A stretch of 64,000 nt of DNA from Chryseobacterium oranimense (lineage in GTDB: Bacteria; Bacteroidota; Bacteroidia; Flavobacteriales; Weeksellaceae): assembly GCF_900129755.1 (NCBI RefSeq), contig NZ_FQWT01000005.1, forward strand, positions 124,001 to 188,000, read 5' to 3'. The position numbers and the translations under genes were made by a program. Below, piece by piece: positions 26,094-34,428 of this stretch; positions within the stretch are counted from its first letter, which is position 1; the number at the start of each line of letters is the position of its first letter. The notes under the pieces were generated by a model. The model did not search any database. It had not been told where the DNA came from and worked only from the letters and a program-made list of their open reading frames with translations.

Positions 26094-27494
26094 CTATTTG
26101 TTATGCGGTTTCAGCATGTTTTTAGGATCCAGAATTTCATCCAGTTTTTCCTGGGAAAGAACTCCTTTTTCCAGAACAAGATTGTAAACACTGTTTCCGG
26201 TTTCTAACGCTTCTTTTGCAATTTCTGTAGACTTTTTGTAGCCGATGTATGGGTTAAGTGCTGTTACAATTCCTATGCTGTGCTTCACCATATTCAGGCA
26301 GATCTCTTTGTTGGCCGTGATTCCCACTACACATTTTTCACGAAGGGTATCCAGGGCATTGCAAAGGAAATTGATATTTTCCATGATGGCATGGGAAAGC
26401 ACAGGTTCCATTACGTTAAGCTGCAACTGTCCGGCTTCTGCTGCAAAAGTTACCGTCAAATCATTTCCGAATACTTTAAAACATACCTGGTTCACCACTT
26501 CCGGGATAACAGGATTTACTTTTCCTGGCATAATGGATGATCCCGGCTGCATTGGCGGAAGATTGATCTCGAACAATCCGGCTCTTGGTCCTGAAGAAAG
26601 CAGCCTCAGGTCATTACAGATCTTGGAAAGCTTTACAGCAAGACGTTTTGTCGCAGAGGAATAGATCACATAAGAACCTGTATCTGGTGTCGCTTCAACA
26701 AGATCCGGTGCGGAAACAACCGGAAAACCTGTAATCTGAGCGAGGTTTTTCGCACAAAGGCTTGCATAGCCTACCGGAGCGTTCAGTCCTGTCCCGATAG
26801 CAGTGGCTCCCATATTAACTTCTACGAAAAGACTAGCATTGTTATTCAGTTTGGAAATATCTTCTTCCAAAGTAGCAGCATAAGCTTCAAATTCCTGGCC
26901 TAAAGTCATCGGAACCGCATCCTGAAGCTGGGTACGTCCCATTTTGATCACATCGTGAAATTCTCTTCCCTTGGCGCGGAAAGCTTCAACAATTTTCTCA
27001 AGCCGGTCAACAAGTCCGGTATTCATCTGCAAAAGTCCCATTTTGATGGCTGTAGGATAGGCATCATTGGTCGATTGGGAAAGATTAACATGATCGTTTG
27101 GTGAACAGAATTCGTATTCGCCTTTATTCTTTCCTAATTTTTCCAGGACAATATTGGCAATTACTTCATTTGCATTCATATTGATTGATGTTCCGGCTCC
27201 TCCCTGGATCATATCTACAGGAAACTGATCGTGGTATTTTCCTGCTACAATCTCATCACAGGCTTCCGCTATTTTGAAATATAAATTCTCATCAAGCAGT
27301 CCCAGTTCATAATTGGTTTTTGCCGCAGCTTTTTTTACAAAGGCAAGGCCTTTAATAAAGTCCGGATATGCTGACAGAAGCTGTCCTGAGATCTTGAAGT
27401 TATCGATCGCTCTTTGCGTCTGCACTCCATAATAAGCATCTGCAGGTACATTAAGCTCACCCAGCAGATCACTTTCTTTTCTGAAATTTTCCAT
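26094..27494 (-). CDS. aspA: Aspartate ammonia-lyase
   Basis: A 466-residue enzyme of the fumarase/aspartase superfamily that releases ammonia from aspartate to give fumarate. It opens with RKESDLLGELNVPADAYYGVQTQRA, and has SQSTNDAYPT, the TAIGTGLNAP loop and the signature GSSIMPGKVNPVIPE. These forms favour aspartase over class II fumarase. It appears monocistronic; the terminator of the amidase gene lies upstream. Confidence 0.9.
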   Translation of the reverse strand: MENFRKESDLLGELNVPADAYYGVQTQRAIDNFKISGQLLSAYPDFIKGLAFVKKAAAKTNYELGLLDENLYFKIAEACDEIVAGKYHDQFPVDMIQGGAGTSINMNANEVIANIVLEKLGKNKGEYEFCSPNDHVNLSQSTNDAYPTAIKMGLLQMNTGLVDRLEKIVEAFRAKGREFHDVIKMGRTQLQDAVPMTLGQEFEAYAATLEEDISKLNNNASLFVEVNMGATAIGTGLNAPVGYASLCAKNLAQITGFPVVSAPDLVEATPDTGSYVIYSSATKRLAVKLSKICNDLRLLSSGPRAGLFEINLPPMQPGSSIMPGKVNPVIPEVVNQVCFKVFGNDLTVTFAAEAGQLQLNVMEPVLSHAIMENINFLCNALDTLREKCVVGITANKEICLNMVKHSIGIVTALNPYIGYKKSTEIAKEALETGNSVYNLVLEKGVLSQEKLDEILDPKNMLKPHNK

Positions 27495-27529
27495 TACAGA
27501 TTGTTTAACTTTTATTTTTTAAATATAGC

Positions 27530-27555
27530 AAAACGCACCTTTACCGATGCGTTTT
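27530..27555 (-). terminator. Rho-independent terminator of the amidase gene
   Basis: AAAACGCA-TCGGTAAAGG-TGCGTTTT hairpin on the minus strand, directly after the amidase stop. Confidence 0.75.
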
Positions 27556-27561
27556 AATTTA

Positions 27562-28587
27562 TTATTTCGCTGGATATTTCTGATTTAGAGCCTGAAGGAT
27601 GGCCCAGGTTTCAGCATCCATGATCCCGTCATAATTCTGCGGACGGAAATGGTACTGTAAGGCTTCGATGGTTCTTTTGGTTCCATCATCCCACTTTCCG
27701 CTCAGATCAAGATAGTACCCGAATTTTTGCAATGCTGTCTGAATAGCAAAGATGAAGGAAGGATCATTATATTTTAAAGGTACTTCTTCCTCTGCTAAAG
27801 CCTGGAAATTCTGTTTAACTGCCTCATCATACCACATACCCAGCTGGTATTCATCATAAAGCTTTTTCCAGGGAAACATTGGTCCCGGGTCCTGCTTTCT
27901 GGTGGGTGCAATATCTGAATGAGCGAGTACATTGGTTGCCGGGATCTGATATCTGTTGACAATATCTTTCGCCAGTGCCGCAACTTTTCTAATCTGCTCA
28001 TCACTGAAACCTGCAAATATCTTTTTTCCGGTAGCGTCTGATGTATATCCTGCATTAACGATTTCAATACCTATAGAAGTATCGTTAAGGTTTTTATCAT
28101 TTCTCCAGTTACTTACTCCGGCATGGTAAGAACGTTTGTTCTCGTCCACCAGCTGATAAATCTCGTTATCACCCGTATTATTTACCAGGTAATGGGCACT
28201 TACCCCCTGCTGGGTAAGAACAGTGATGGATTTATCGTCCGGAAGTGCTGTATAATGCAGTATAAGATAACGCTGTCTGAAATTCTGCCCTATCGCAGGA
28301 AAATAGGTCTTTACCACTTTATATCCTGCCGGTTTTGCTGACACAATAGAACCGTAGCTTACAGTATTATCATTTTTAGTCGCATCAGCTATATTGGTTG
28401 TAAAAAACTCCACCCCGTGATCGTTGGTGATTTTAGGTTTCGGAGTTTCGGCTACCGGGGTTTTAACTGCCGGTTTAGCCTGTGATACCGGGATTTTTGG
28501 CTTGTAAGTATTTTTCTTTACATTTTGCTGGGAAGTACATGAAAAAACAAAAGTACTTAATCCGATGATATATAATGTCTTACGCAT
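27562..28587 (-). CDS. N-acetylmuramoyl-L-alanine amidase lipoprotein
   Basis: A 341-residue wall hydrolase. The leader ends in a lipobox (TFVFSC). The Amidase_2 zinc fold shows His in ILHYTAL and in LAHSDIAPTRKQDPGPMFPW, with IGIEIVNAG between. A C-terminal PG_binding_1-like domain (IQTALQKFGYYLDLSGKWDDGTKRTIEALQYHF) follows. It is anchored to a membrane by lipid and probably trims or recycles peptidoglycan. Confidence 0.93.
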   Translation of the reverse strand: MRKTLYIIGLSTFVFSCTSQQNVKKNTYKPKIPVSQAKPAVKTPVAETPKPKITNDHGVEFFTTNIADATKNDNTVSYGSIVSAKPAGYKVVKTYFPAIGQNFRQRYLILHYTALPDDKSITVLTQQGVSAHYLVNNTGDNEIYQLVDENKRSYHAGVSNWRNDKNLNDTSIGIEIVNAGYTSDATGKKIFAGFSDEQIRKVAALAKDIVNRYQIPATNVLAHSDIAPTRKQDPGPMFPWKKLYDEYQLGMWYDEAVKQNFQALAEEEVPLKYNDPSFIFAIQTALQKFGYYLDLSGKWDDGTKRTIEALQYHFRPQNYDGIMDAETWAILQALNQKYPAK

Positions 28588-28646
28588 CCGTTTAATTTTT
28601 TAATCATTTATCACCTCAAAAATACACAAATTTTTCTTGAATTTTA

Positions 28647-28678
28647 TTTGGTAAATAAAGAAATCTATTCTATATTTG
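28647..28678 (+). promoter_or_regulatory. Flavobacterial promoter of the tRNA-Ser-Pro-Arg operon
   Basis: -33 TTTG (28647-28650), 20-base spacer, -7 TATATTTG (28671-28678), 44 bases before the tRNA-Ser. It fits the Bacteroidota consensus TTTG-N19-21-TAnnTTTG. Confidence 0.8.
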
Positions 28679-28722
28679 CACTCGCAATAACGGAACAACG
28701 ATCATTAAAAAATAAGAAAAAA

Positions 28723-28807
28723 GGAGGGTTGCCAGAGTGGTTAATGGAGCAGTTTGCTAAACTGTCGACGCGAAAGTGTCGCAAGGGTTCGAATCCCTTA
28801 CCCTCCG
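28723..28807 (+). tRNA. tRNA-Ser(GCT)
   Basis: An 85-nt cloverleaf with acceptor stem GGAGGGT/ACCCTCC, long variable arm (GACGCGAAAGTGTC) and anticodon GCT in TTGCTAA. It is the first of three tRNAs on one transcript. Confidence 0.95.
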
Positions 28808-28835
28808 CATTTTTTTCTTACATCAAAATATACTT

Positions 28836-28910
28836 CGGGGCGTAGCGTAGTCCGGTCATCGCGCCTGGTTTGGGACCAGGAGGTCGCAGGTTCGAATCCT
28901 GCCGCCCCGA
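28836..28910 (+). tRNA. tRNA-Pro(TGG), copy 1
   Basis: A 75-nt cloverleaf with acceptor stem CGGGGCG/CGCCCCG and anticodon loop TTTGGGA. It is repeated identically at 44954-45028. Confidence 0.97.
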
Positions 28911-28942
28911 CTGTTTTATTAATTTTCTCAAAATTATTTAAT

Positions 28943-29016
28943 GGGTGCGTAGCTCAGCTGGATAGAGCATCTGCCTTCTAAGCAGACGGTCAAAGGTTCG
29001 AATCCTTTCGCGCTCA
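28943..29016 (+). tRNA. tRNA-Arg(TCT), copy 1
   Basis: A 74-nt cloverleaf with acceptor stem GGGTGCG/CGCGCTC (two G-T pairs) and anticodon loop CTTCTAA. It is repeated identically at 45060-45133. Confidence 0.97.
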
Positions 29017-29019
29017 CTT

Positions 29020-29062
29020 AATGACACCATTAGGACAATTTACGCCAAATGGTGTCATTTTT
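29020..29062 (+). terminator. Rho-independent terminator of tRNA operon, copy 1
   Basis: AATGACACCATT...AATGGTGTCATT, a perfect 12-bp stem followed by T-rich sequence, 3 bases after the tRNA-Arg. Confidence 0.92.
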
Positions 29063-29474
29063 CTTTATAACATTGGGTTATCGGTATTTTTTCATTTTTA
29101 TTTATTTTATTCTACTCTCCCATAAACAATAATACATTGGTCTGAAATTCAAATATTTATCCAATTTATTAGATTTTTCAAGTAAAAAAAAATTTCGGCA
29201 ATTAACCTTTTTTATAATTATCTAATTGATGCATTCCAAAGTTTATTAAGTATTTTTCAAACTTCATTCAAATCTAAGTGAAGACTTACCAACATTCAAC
29301 TATACTAGATTATGCCTTAAAGATCGACAGGAACTGGTGCGTATAGGAATTCGAAATAAAAATTGGAGGAACCAATATAAAATAGTCCACCTAAAAGCAT
29401 TAATCGTCCAATTTATATTCAAATTAATTGTCAGAATTTTGTATCAATAATTGGTAACTTAATAAGACAATCTT
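29063..29474. other. Gene-free A/T-rich region
   Basis: About 410 bases between the tRNA terminator and the broken MBL gene. No coding frame, RNA structure or clear promoter is recognised. It is the left end of the accessory region. Confidence 0.4.
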
Positions 29475-30215
29475 ATGGAAATAGCAAAAGGAGTTCATCA
29501 TTTCGATTGTGGAGCATTCAATTGGTACCTTATTGAAGAAAGCGGTCGCTTAACGCTGGTAGATGCGGGATTTCCCGGACATTACAAAGTTTATAAGGAA
29601 GGGCTCAAAACTTTAGGCAAAACGAGCAAGGATCTTGAGGCTATTGTACTTACCCATGGTCACGGAGACCATACCGGGTTTGCGGAGCGCTTAAGAAAAG
29701 AAACAGGTGTTCCTGTATTTGTCCATAAAAATGATGCCGAAATGGTCAAAAAGCCGTTGCAGCTACCTTGGTTCGGACTCTTTATAAATGCCTGGCGTCC
29801 TAACACATTTGTCAATGTACTAGGGCATGCCATTGTAAACGGAGTATTTACACTGCCACACCTCACCAAAGTAAATTCAGTTGAGCATGGATAAACACTT
29901 GATATTCCGGGAAGACCTCAAATCCTTCACACTCCGGGACATACTTCTGGAGAGATATGCTTGTTATTAGAAGATAGAAATATACTGCTGGCCGGAGATA
30001 CAATTAACACAAGAAATTTGTTAACAGGCGTGTATGGTAAACCGCAGGTCGCCAATCCCTGGCTATCGGAAGATTATCAAGAAAACATCCGTTCACTTGA
30101 TTTACTTCGTGAAATTGGAAGCGTAACACTGTTGACAGGGCACGGAAAGCCTTGGACCGGTGATATGGAAGATGCAGTAAATCTTGCAATAGAGGGTGCA
30201 AAAATTAACAAGTAA
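29475..30215 (+). pseudogene. MBL-fold hydrolase interrupted by an in-frame TAA
   Basis: A metallo-beta-lactamase-fold gene. The first part (139 codons) holds VDAGFPGH and the metal motif THGHGDHTG. A TAA stands at 29892-29894. The same frame continues without shift as ...DIPGRPQILHTPGHTSGEICLLLEDRNILLAGDT to 30215, giving the third His and the bridging Asp. One base change (for example from GAA or CAA) explains the break. Either the gene is dead, or a second start at 29961 makes a fragment without the metal site. It lies 38 bases before an AraC-type regulator gene. Confidence 0.85.
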
Positions 30216-30253
30216 GCAAAGCTGGCTGCCGATAAAAATTATATTTTTATATA

Positions 30254-31135
30254 ATGAAAAAAGATAGTGCATATACGCTTATAAACAAGCAGAATGGAAA
30301 TCTTGCGTTTAAGCTGTTTTATTTTGACGACAATAGTTCTTTCGACCATATTTCGTATAATAACTTCTACACAGTGATCTGGGTAAGGGAGGGAAGGGGA
30401 TTATTAAGGTCTGATTGCAACGAATACTTGTTCAGTGAAAATGCACTTTTTGCATTTTCACCTTATCAGCCGTTTATGTTTTCTACCGATGAGACTTTTT
30501 CCGGTGTAGCCATTCAGTTTCACTCCGATTTCTATTGCATTCATAAAATATCTCAAGAAACGAACTGTGACAAACTGGTCTTTAATAATATTTACGAACA
30601 ACCTTTCATATATCTGGATGATGTAACATCCAACAAATTGGAACAGCTTATTGAGCAGTTTAAGGATGAGTTTTCCGAAAGTGCCGATGGGGCATATAAA
30701 CTTTTGGTTCCTACCTTAATTATTTTTCTTGTAACGATCGCACGTAAAAAAGCTAAAATTAAAAACAAAGAACCTATATATACCGAAACAAACACTCCAT
30801 TTGTTCTGCGCAAGCTAAAAAATGCTATCGAGGAAAATTTCAGAGAAAAACATTCCCCTGGAGATTATGCAGCATTATTAAATATTTCTCCCAATGCACT
30901 AGCTAAAATTGTGAAATCTCATTTCAATAAAACGTTGACCAATCTCATCAATGAGCGCATAATTATCGAGGCTAAAAGAGAACTTTACCTGACGAACAAA
31001 TCAATAAAGGAAATCTCCTGGGAATTAGGATACAGCGATGAGCATTATTTTAGCCGCTTTTTTAAAGCCAATACTGATATATCACCGCAAATGTATAGGG
31101 ATTCGGTAGGTTTTGGAAAGGCAGAATTAAATTGA
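30254..31135 (+). CDS. AraC-family transcriptional regulator
   Basis: A 293-residue protein with an N-terminal cupin-like sensor (YTVIWVREGRGLLRSDCNEYLF, ALFAFSPYQPFMF) and a C-terminal double HTH (about 190-285): YAALLNISPNALAKIVKSHF and IKEISWELGYSDEHYFSRFFKANTDISPQMYR. It overlaps the region before the GNAT gene and is in one run with the broken MBL gene, which may have been its target. Confidence 0.92.
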   Translation: MKKDSAYTLINKQNGNLAFKLFYFDDNSSFDHISYNNFYTVIWVREGRGLLRSDCNEYLFSENALFAFSPYQPFMFSTDETFSGVAIQFHSDFYCIHKISQETNCDKLVFNNIYEQPFIYLDDVTSNKLEQLIEQFKDEFSESADGAYKLLVPTLIIFLVTIARKKAKIKNKEPIYTETNTPFVLRKLKNAIEENFREKHSPGDYAALLNISPNALAKIVKSHFNKTLTNLINERIIIEAKRELYLTNKSIKEISWELGYSDEHYFSRFFKANTDISPQMYRDSVGFGKAELN

Positions 31136-31149
31136 CAAATTATATTAAT

Positions 31150-31833
31150 ATGACACATATTCTAGATAATCCTGTATGGAACGCATTAAATACAGCAAAC
31201 AAAGAATTGGGAAAAGGGAATGACCAAGTAAAGTATTATTGCCCAAATATTTCTCCCTTCGCAGGTTTTCGCGAAAATAGACAGGAAAACTTAATTGCCT
31301 TACATGGATTTCTTGGCAAAGAGTCAGAATCTTTTGCACTAGTTTCTGAAAATAAAATGGATATATCGGAACCGTGGAAAGTCAATCACATAATTCCCCT
31401 TTTTCAGATGGTGTTCGATGATGCGATTGTCCCCAAAGAAATCAAGGAGACAATTACTGACCTTACGGAAGAATATATACCGCAAATGATCGAATTGGCA
31501 AAGCTGACCAATCCCGGACCGTTTGAAGAAAGAACAATTGATTTTCAGCATTATCAGGGGATATTTTATGAAAATCGACTGGTGGCGATAGCGGGGCAAC
31601 GCATGCACGTCCCTCCTTACGCCGAAATAAGCGCAGTTTGTACGCATCCCGATTTTAGAGGTCGTGGGTATGCAATACAGCTAATGGCAAGCCAGATTAA
31701 ACGTATTATTGGAAATGGGGAAATTCCCTTTTTGCATGTGGCTGTTGATAACGTAGGTGCCATAAAGATTTACGAAGCATTAGGTTTCAGGAAAAGGAAA
31801 GAAATGTATGTTTATGTAATTAGCAAAACGTAA
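31150..31833 (+). CDS. GNAT-family N-acetyltransferase
   Basis: A 227-residue protein. The ATG at 31150 is preferred over the TTG at 31132. The C-terminal half is an FR47-like acetyl-CoA domain: VCTHPDFRGRGYAIQLMASQI (motif A, GRGYA) and FLHVAVDNVGAIKIYEALGFRKRKEM. The substrate is unknown. It starts 14 bases after the AraC stop, so the two are probably co-transcribed, and a terminator follows. Confidence 0.9.
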   Translation: MTHILDNPVWNALNTANKELGKGNDQVKYYCPNISPFAGFRENRQENLIALHGFLGKESESFALVSENKMDISEPWKVNHIIPLFQMVFDDAIVPKEIKETITDLTEEYIPQMIELAKLTNPGPFEERTIDFQHYQGIFYENRLVAIAGQRMHVPPYAEISAVCTHPDFRGRGYAIQLMASQIKRIIGNGEIPFLHVAVDNVGAIKIYEALGFRKRKEMYVYVISKT

Positions 31834-31853
31834 CGATCAATTTCTGCTAAAAG

Positions 31854-31886
31854 AAAATCCCGGCTATTTTCACAACCGGGATTTTT
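31854..31886 (+). terminator. Rho-independent terminator of the AraC-GNAT transcript
   Basis: AAAATCCCGG...CCGGGATTTTT hairpin, 20 bases after the GNAT stop. Confidence 0.88.
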
Positions 31887-31902
31887 CGTTTACTAATTCT
31901 GC

Positions 31903-32000
31903 TTATATCAAAACTCCGCCTCCGTCAACTGTAATTATTTGCCCCGTTATAAATTTTTCCTTAAATCTGTTAATAAAAGGTTCGAGTTTTGTATCAGGAG
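31903..32000 (-). pseudogene. C-terminal remnant of an SDR gene
   Basis: The minus strand encodes ...EPFINRFKEKFITGQIITVDGGGVLI followed by TAA (31903-31905). FITGQIITVDGG is the universal C-terminal strand of short-chain dehydrogenases. No start or Rossmann part is present; upstream sequence runs into a terminator hairpin. It shows that an SDR gene was lost here. The boundary at 32000 is approximate. Confidence 0.75.
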
Positions 32001-32007
32001 GTTCACA

Positions 32008-32046
32008 AAACCGACATCTGAAGATTTTTTCTCTGATGTCGGTTTT
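32008..32046. terminator. Rho-independent terminator
   Basis: AAACCGACATC...GATGTCGGTTTTTT hairpin. The plus-strand T-run is good, but the hairpin lies downstream of the minus-strand SDR gene and may act in both directions. Confidence 0.7.
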
Positions 32047-32178
32047 TTATTCCTAATCCACAGATTCTCATTACATTTAAATTACTCATATGGTTTAATA
32101 TGTAATGTCTATAAATTATCACCAATACAAATTAATTATTCTTTATTTAAGATTCCAATCAATATAATCTTTAGGGCC

Positions 32179-33186
32179 CTACGGCTGCCCTTTACCACCG
32201 GCTGCTCCGTAGATCTGCCCTGTCGCGAAACTGGCATCGTCAGCTGCTAACTGAACAAATATAGAAGCCAATTCTGCAGGCTGTCCCGGCCGTCCCAGAG
32301 GTGTATCACCGCCAAATTTCACCAGGTTTTCCTGTGTTTGCCCTCCGCTTACCTGAAGAGGTGTCCAGACAGGTCCGGGTGCAACTCCGTTGACCCTTAT
32401 GCCCTTCGGACCCAGTTGCTTGGCAAGAGATTTTACATAGTTGGTGGTTGCTGCTTTGGTTTGCGCATAATCATAAAGATCAGCAGAAGGATCGTAAGCC
32501 TGAATGGACGACAGCCCGATAATAGAAGATCCGGGTTTCATATGGGGCAAAGCAGCTTTTGTGATCCAAAAAGGTGCATAAATATTTGTTTTCATGGTCC
32601 AGTCGAAGTCTTCGGAGCTAAGATCGAGTATAGATTCATTGGCTTTCTGATGTCCTGCATTATTGATGAGAATATCCAAACCTCCAAGTTGCTGTACAGC
32701 CTGACTAACCAGTTTTTTGCAGAAGTCTTCGCTACGGATATCCCCTGGAATGGCAATACCTTTACGACCTTCTTTCCTGATGAGCTCGATCACCTGTCTG
32801 GCGTCTTCTTCTTCAGCAGGCAGGTAATTAATGGCTACATCCGCTCCTTCTCTCGCATACGCAATAGCTGCAGCCCGGCCTATACCGGAATCACCGCCGG
32901 TGATCAATGCTTTTCTTCCCTGCAGTCTTGCTGAACCTACATAGCTCTTCTCTCCATGATCCGGCACCGGCGTCATTTTGCCTGCCAACCCGGGAAAAGG
33001 TTGTGATTGCTTATTAAAGGGCGGTTTTGGATATTTGTTACGCGGATCAGTAAGCTCTGCATTTGCTTTTTTTGTACTGCTGTTCTGTGACTGCGCCAAA
33101 GCGCCTGGAGCAACCGCTGCCACGGCAACGGTTGCGGCTATTTTACCGATAGCATCTCTCCTTGTTATTTTACTTTCCATATTCAT
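32179..33186 (-). CDS. SDR oxidoreductase with Tat-type leader
   Basis: A 335-residue protein. The N-terminus (ITRRDAIGKIAATVAVAAVAPGALA) looks like a twin-arginine signal peptide. The SDR fold follows: ALITGGDSGIGRAAAIAYAREGADV, NNAG, Ser in GLSSIQAYDPS and Tyr/Lys in YDYAQTKAA, then ATGQIYGAAGGKG. It resembles the GSP39/YhdF-type stress dehydrogenases. An Fnr-type palindrome (33356-33373) with a near-consensus -7 element lies upstream, linking it to the regulon of the 54-61 kb region. Export of a nucleotide-dependent SDR in folded form is plausible by Tat. Confidence 0.88.
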   Translation of the reverse strand: MNMESKITRRDAIGKIAATVAVAAVAPGALAQSQNSSTKKANAELTDPRNKYPKPPFNKQSQPFPGLAGKMTPVPDHGEKSYVGSARLQGRKALITGGDSGIGRAAAIAYAREGADVAINYLPAEEEDARQVIELIRKEGRKGIAIPGDIRSEDFCKKLVSQAVQQLGGLDILINNAGHQKANESILDLSSEDFDWTMKTNIYAPFWITKAALPHMKPGSSIIGLSSIQAYDPSADLYDYAQTKAATTNYVKSLAKQLGPKGIRVNGVAPGPVWTPLQVSGGQTQENLVKFGGDTPLGRPGQPAELASIFVQLAADDASFATGQIYGAAGGKGQP

Positions 33187-33327
33187 ATGATTTATTTGGT
33201 GTTTAAGAATTCTGAAATTATAAAACGATCAACAAGTCTGTGTAAGTGCCGATTACTGAACACATTACTGATTGTTCAAATATTGTAAACCAGGCTATAA
33301 GCCGGATCTGTTAATGAGTAACATTTG

Positions 33328-33373
33328 TAAAGTTACTGGACTGCTCAACAAAAGTTTATGATACAGATCATAA
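33328..33373 (-). promoter_or_regulatory. Fnr-type operator with class II promoter (Tat-SDR gene)
   Basis: A perfect palindrome TTATGAT-ACAG-ATCATAA (33356-33373), a 20-base gap, then TAACTTTA (33328-33335), one mismatch from TAnnTTTG. The leader to the ATG is about 135 bases. Same geometry as the sites at 54052 and 55212. Confidence 0.72.
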
Positions 33374-33446
33374 TTAACTGTTATGATTTGCCCCTCGCGT
33401 TCCTAAAGTTTCATCAGACCAGCTACGAGCCGACAACAAACAAAAA

Positions 33447-33474
33447 AACGGCAGTAGCCCACGCTCCTGCCGTT
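33447..33474 (-). terminator. Rho-independent terminator of the SDR gene at 33493
   Basis: AACGGCAG...CTGCCGTT hairpin followed by seven T on the minus strand, 19 bases after the stop. Confidence 0.92.
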
Positions 33475-33492
33475 CTCATTAAGTCTATTTTG

Positions 33493-34353
33493 TTACAGTA
33501 ACTCTCCCATTCCGAACACTGTCAATCCTTTGGCAAATTGTTCGGCTACGGCCTGGTTGGCGGCCTCAATATATTGACCGGTTATAGGGTCTACCACGGT
33601 GCGTAAAGGCCGGGTGCCTTTTGGGGTGCCGATAAGTTTTACAATGGCATCGGCAACGTCCTGCGGGTTAGGCTTTTTAGCATGCATCTCTCCACCCAAT
33701 GCGGTTACCATTTTGTTTGGGATATCGGCAATAGCGCTGTACCCCTCAAATACTCCCTGATCAGATGCAGGGTTATTCTTCTGCTGCATTTCGGTAGGGA
33801 AAGCACCCGGCTCCACAATGGCAACATCAATGCCTAAACGCTTGACCTCGTAATGCAGACCCTCACTTATTCCTTCCAGGGCAAACTTGGAGGCTGCATA
33901 CATGGTAGCAAACGGGAATGATACCCTTCCAAAGCCGCTGGTTACGTTAATAATCAGTCCGTCAGCTTGCTTACGCATGGCGGGTAACACCTGTTTCATC
34001 AGTCGCCAAGGGGCATAAACATTGATATCAAAAGTGGTATGAACATCAGCCACGGTAAAGCTTTCCGCTACGCCGGTCATGCCGTAGCCCGCGTTGTTTA
34101 CCAATACATCAATAGTTCCTTCTTTTTCTACAATGGTGTCAACTGCCTGTTTTACACTTTCATCGTCTGTCAGGGTAACATCCAAAACGGTTATGTTTTC
34201 TACAGCCGAAAGCGCTGCAGCTTTATCAGCATTACGCCCCTGAGTGTCGCGCATCGTGGCATATACTTTGTGTCCGAGAGCCGCCACGCTGTGGGCGGTA
34301 AGCCAGCCAAAGCCGCTATTTGTTCCGGTTATTAATACGATCTTTTTGCTCAT
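33493..34353 (-). CDS. SDR-family oxidoreductase
   Basis: A 286-residue protein. The ATG at 34353 (MSKKIVLITGTNSGFGWLTAHSVA) is preferred over the upstream start at 34413. TGTNSGFG is the cofactor loop; NNAGYGMTG, Ser in VTSGFGRVSF and Tyr/Lys in YAASKFALEG complete the site. This subgroup is often annotated as a classical SDR acting on small carbonyls. It lies 75 bases downstream of a Crp/Fnr gene. Base composition is visibly more G/C-rich than the neighbouring core genes, which suggests transfer. Confidence 0.9.
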   Translation of the reverse strand: MSKKIVLITGTNSGFGWLTAHSVAALGHKVYATMRDTQGRNADKAAALSAVENITVLDVTLTDDESVKQAVDTIVEKEGTIDVLVNNAGYGMTGVAESFTVADVHTTFDINVYAPWRLMKQVLPAMRKQADGLIINVTSGFGRVSFPFATMYAASKFALEGISEGLHYEVKRLGIDVAIVEPGAFPTEMQQKNNPASDQGVFEGYSAIADIPNKMVTALGGEMHAKKPNPQDVADAIVKLIGTPKGTRPLRTVVDPITGQYIEAANQAVAEQFAKGLTVFGMGELL

Positions 34354-34428
34354 CTTTTTATTATTTAATGAATATGCAAATATTGAAAATGGCAGCAAAA
34401 AAACATTTACCAAATGGTAAAAAGTACG

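Larger units (their letters stand above)
31834..32178. other. Intergenic region with two terminators and a gene remnant
   Basis: The gap holds the GNAT terminator, a short SDR remnant and a second hairpin terminator, each listed separately. The last 130 bases up to the SDR gene show nothing else. Confidence 0.6.
33187..33492. other. Intergenic region with promoter of the Tat-SDR gene
   Basis: The 306-base gap contains the operator and -7 element for the gene at 32179-33186 and the terminator of the gene to the right. Nothing else is recognised. Confidence 0.6.

Noticed and set aside
28648-28981. Short open frames over the tRNA cluster
   Set aside because: They overlap tRNA genes and have no protein features.
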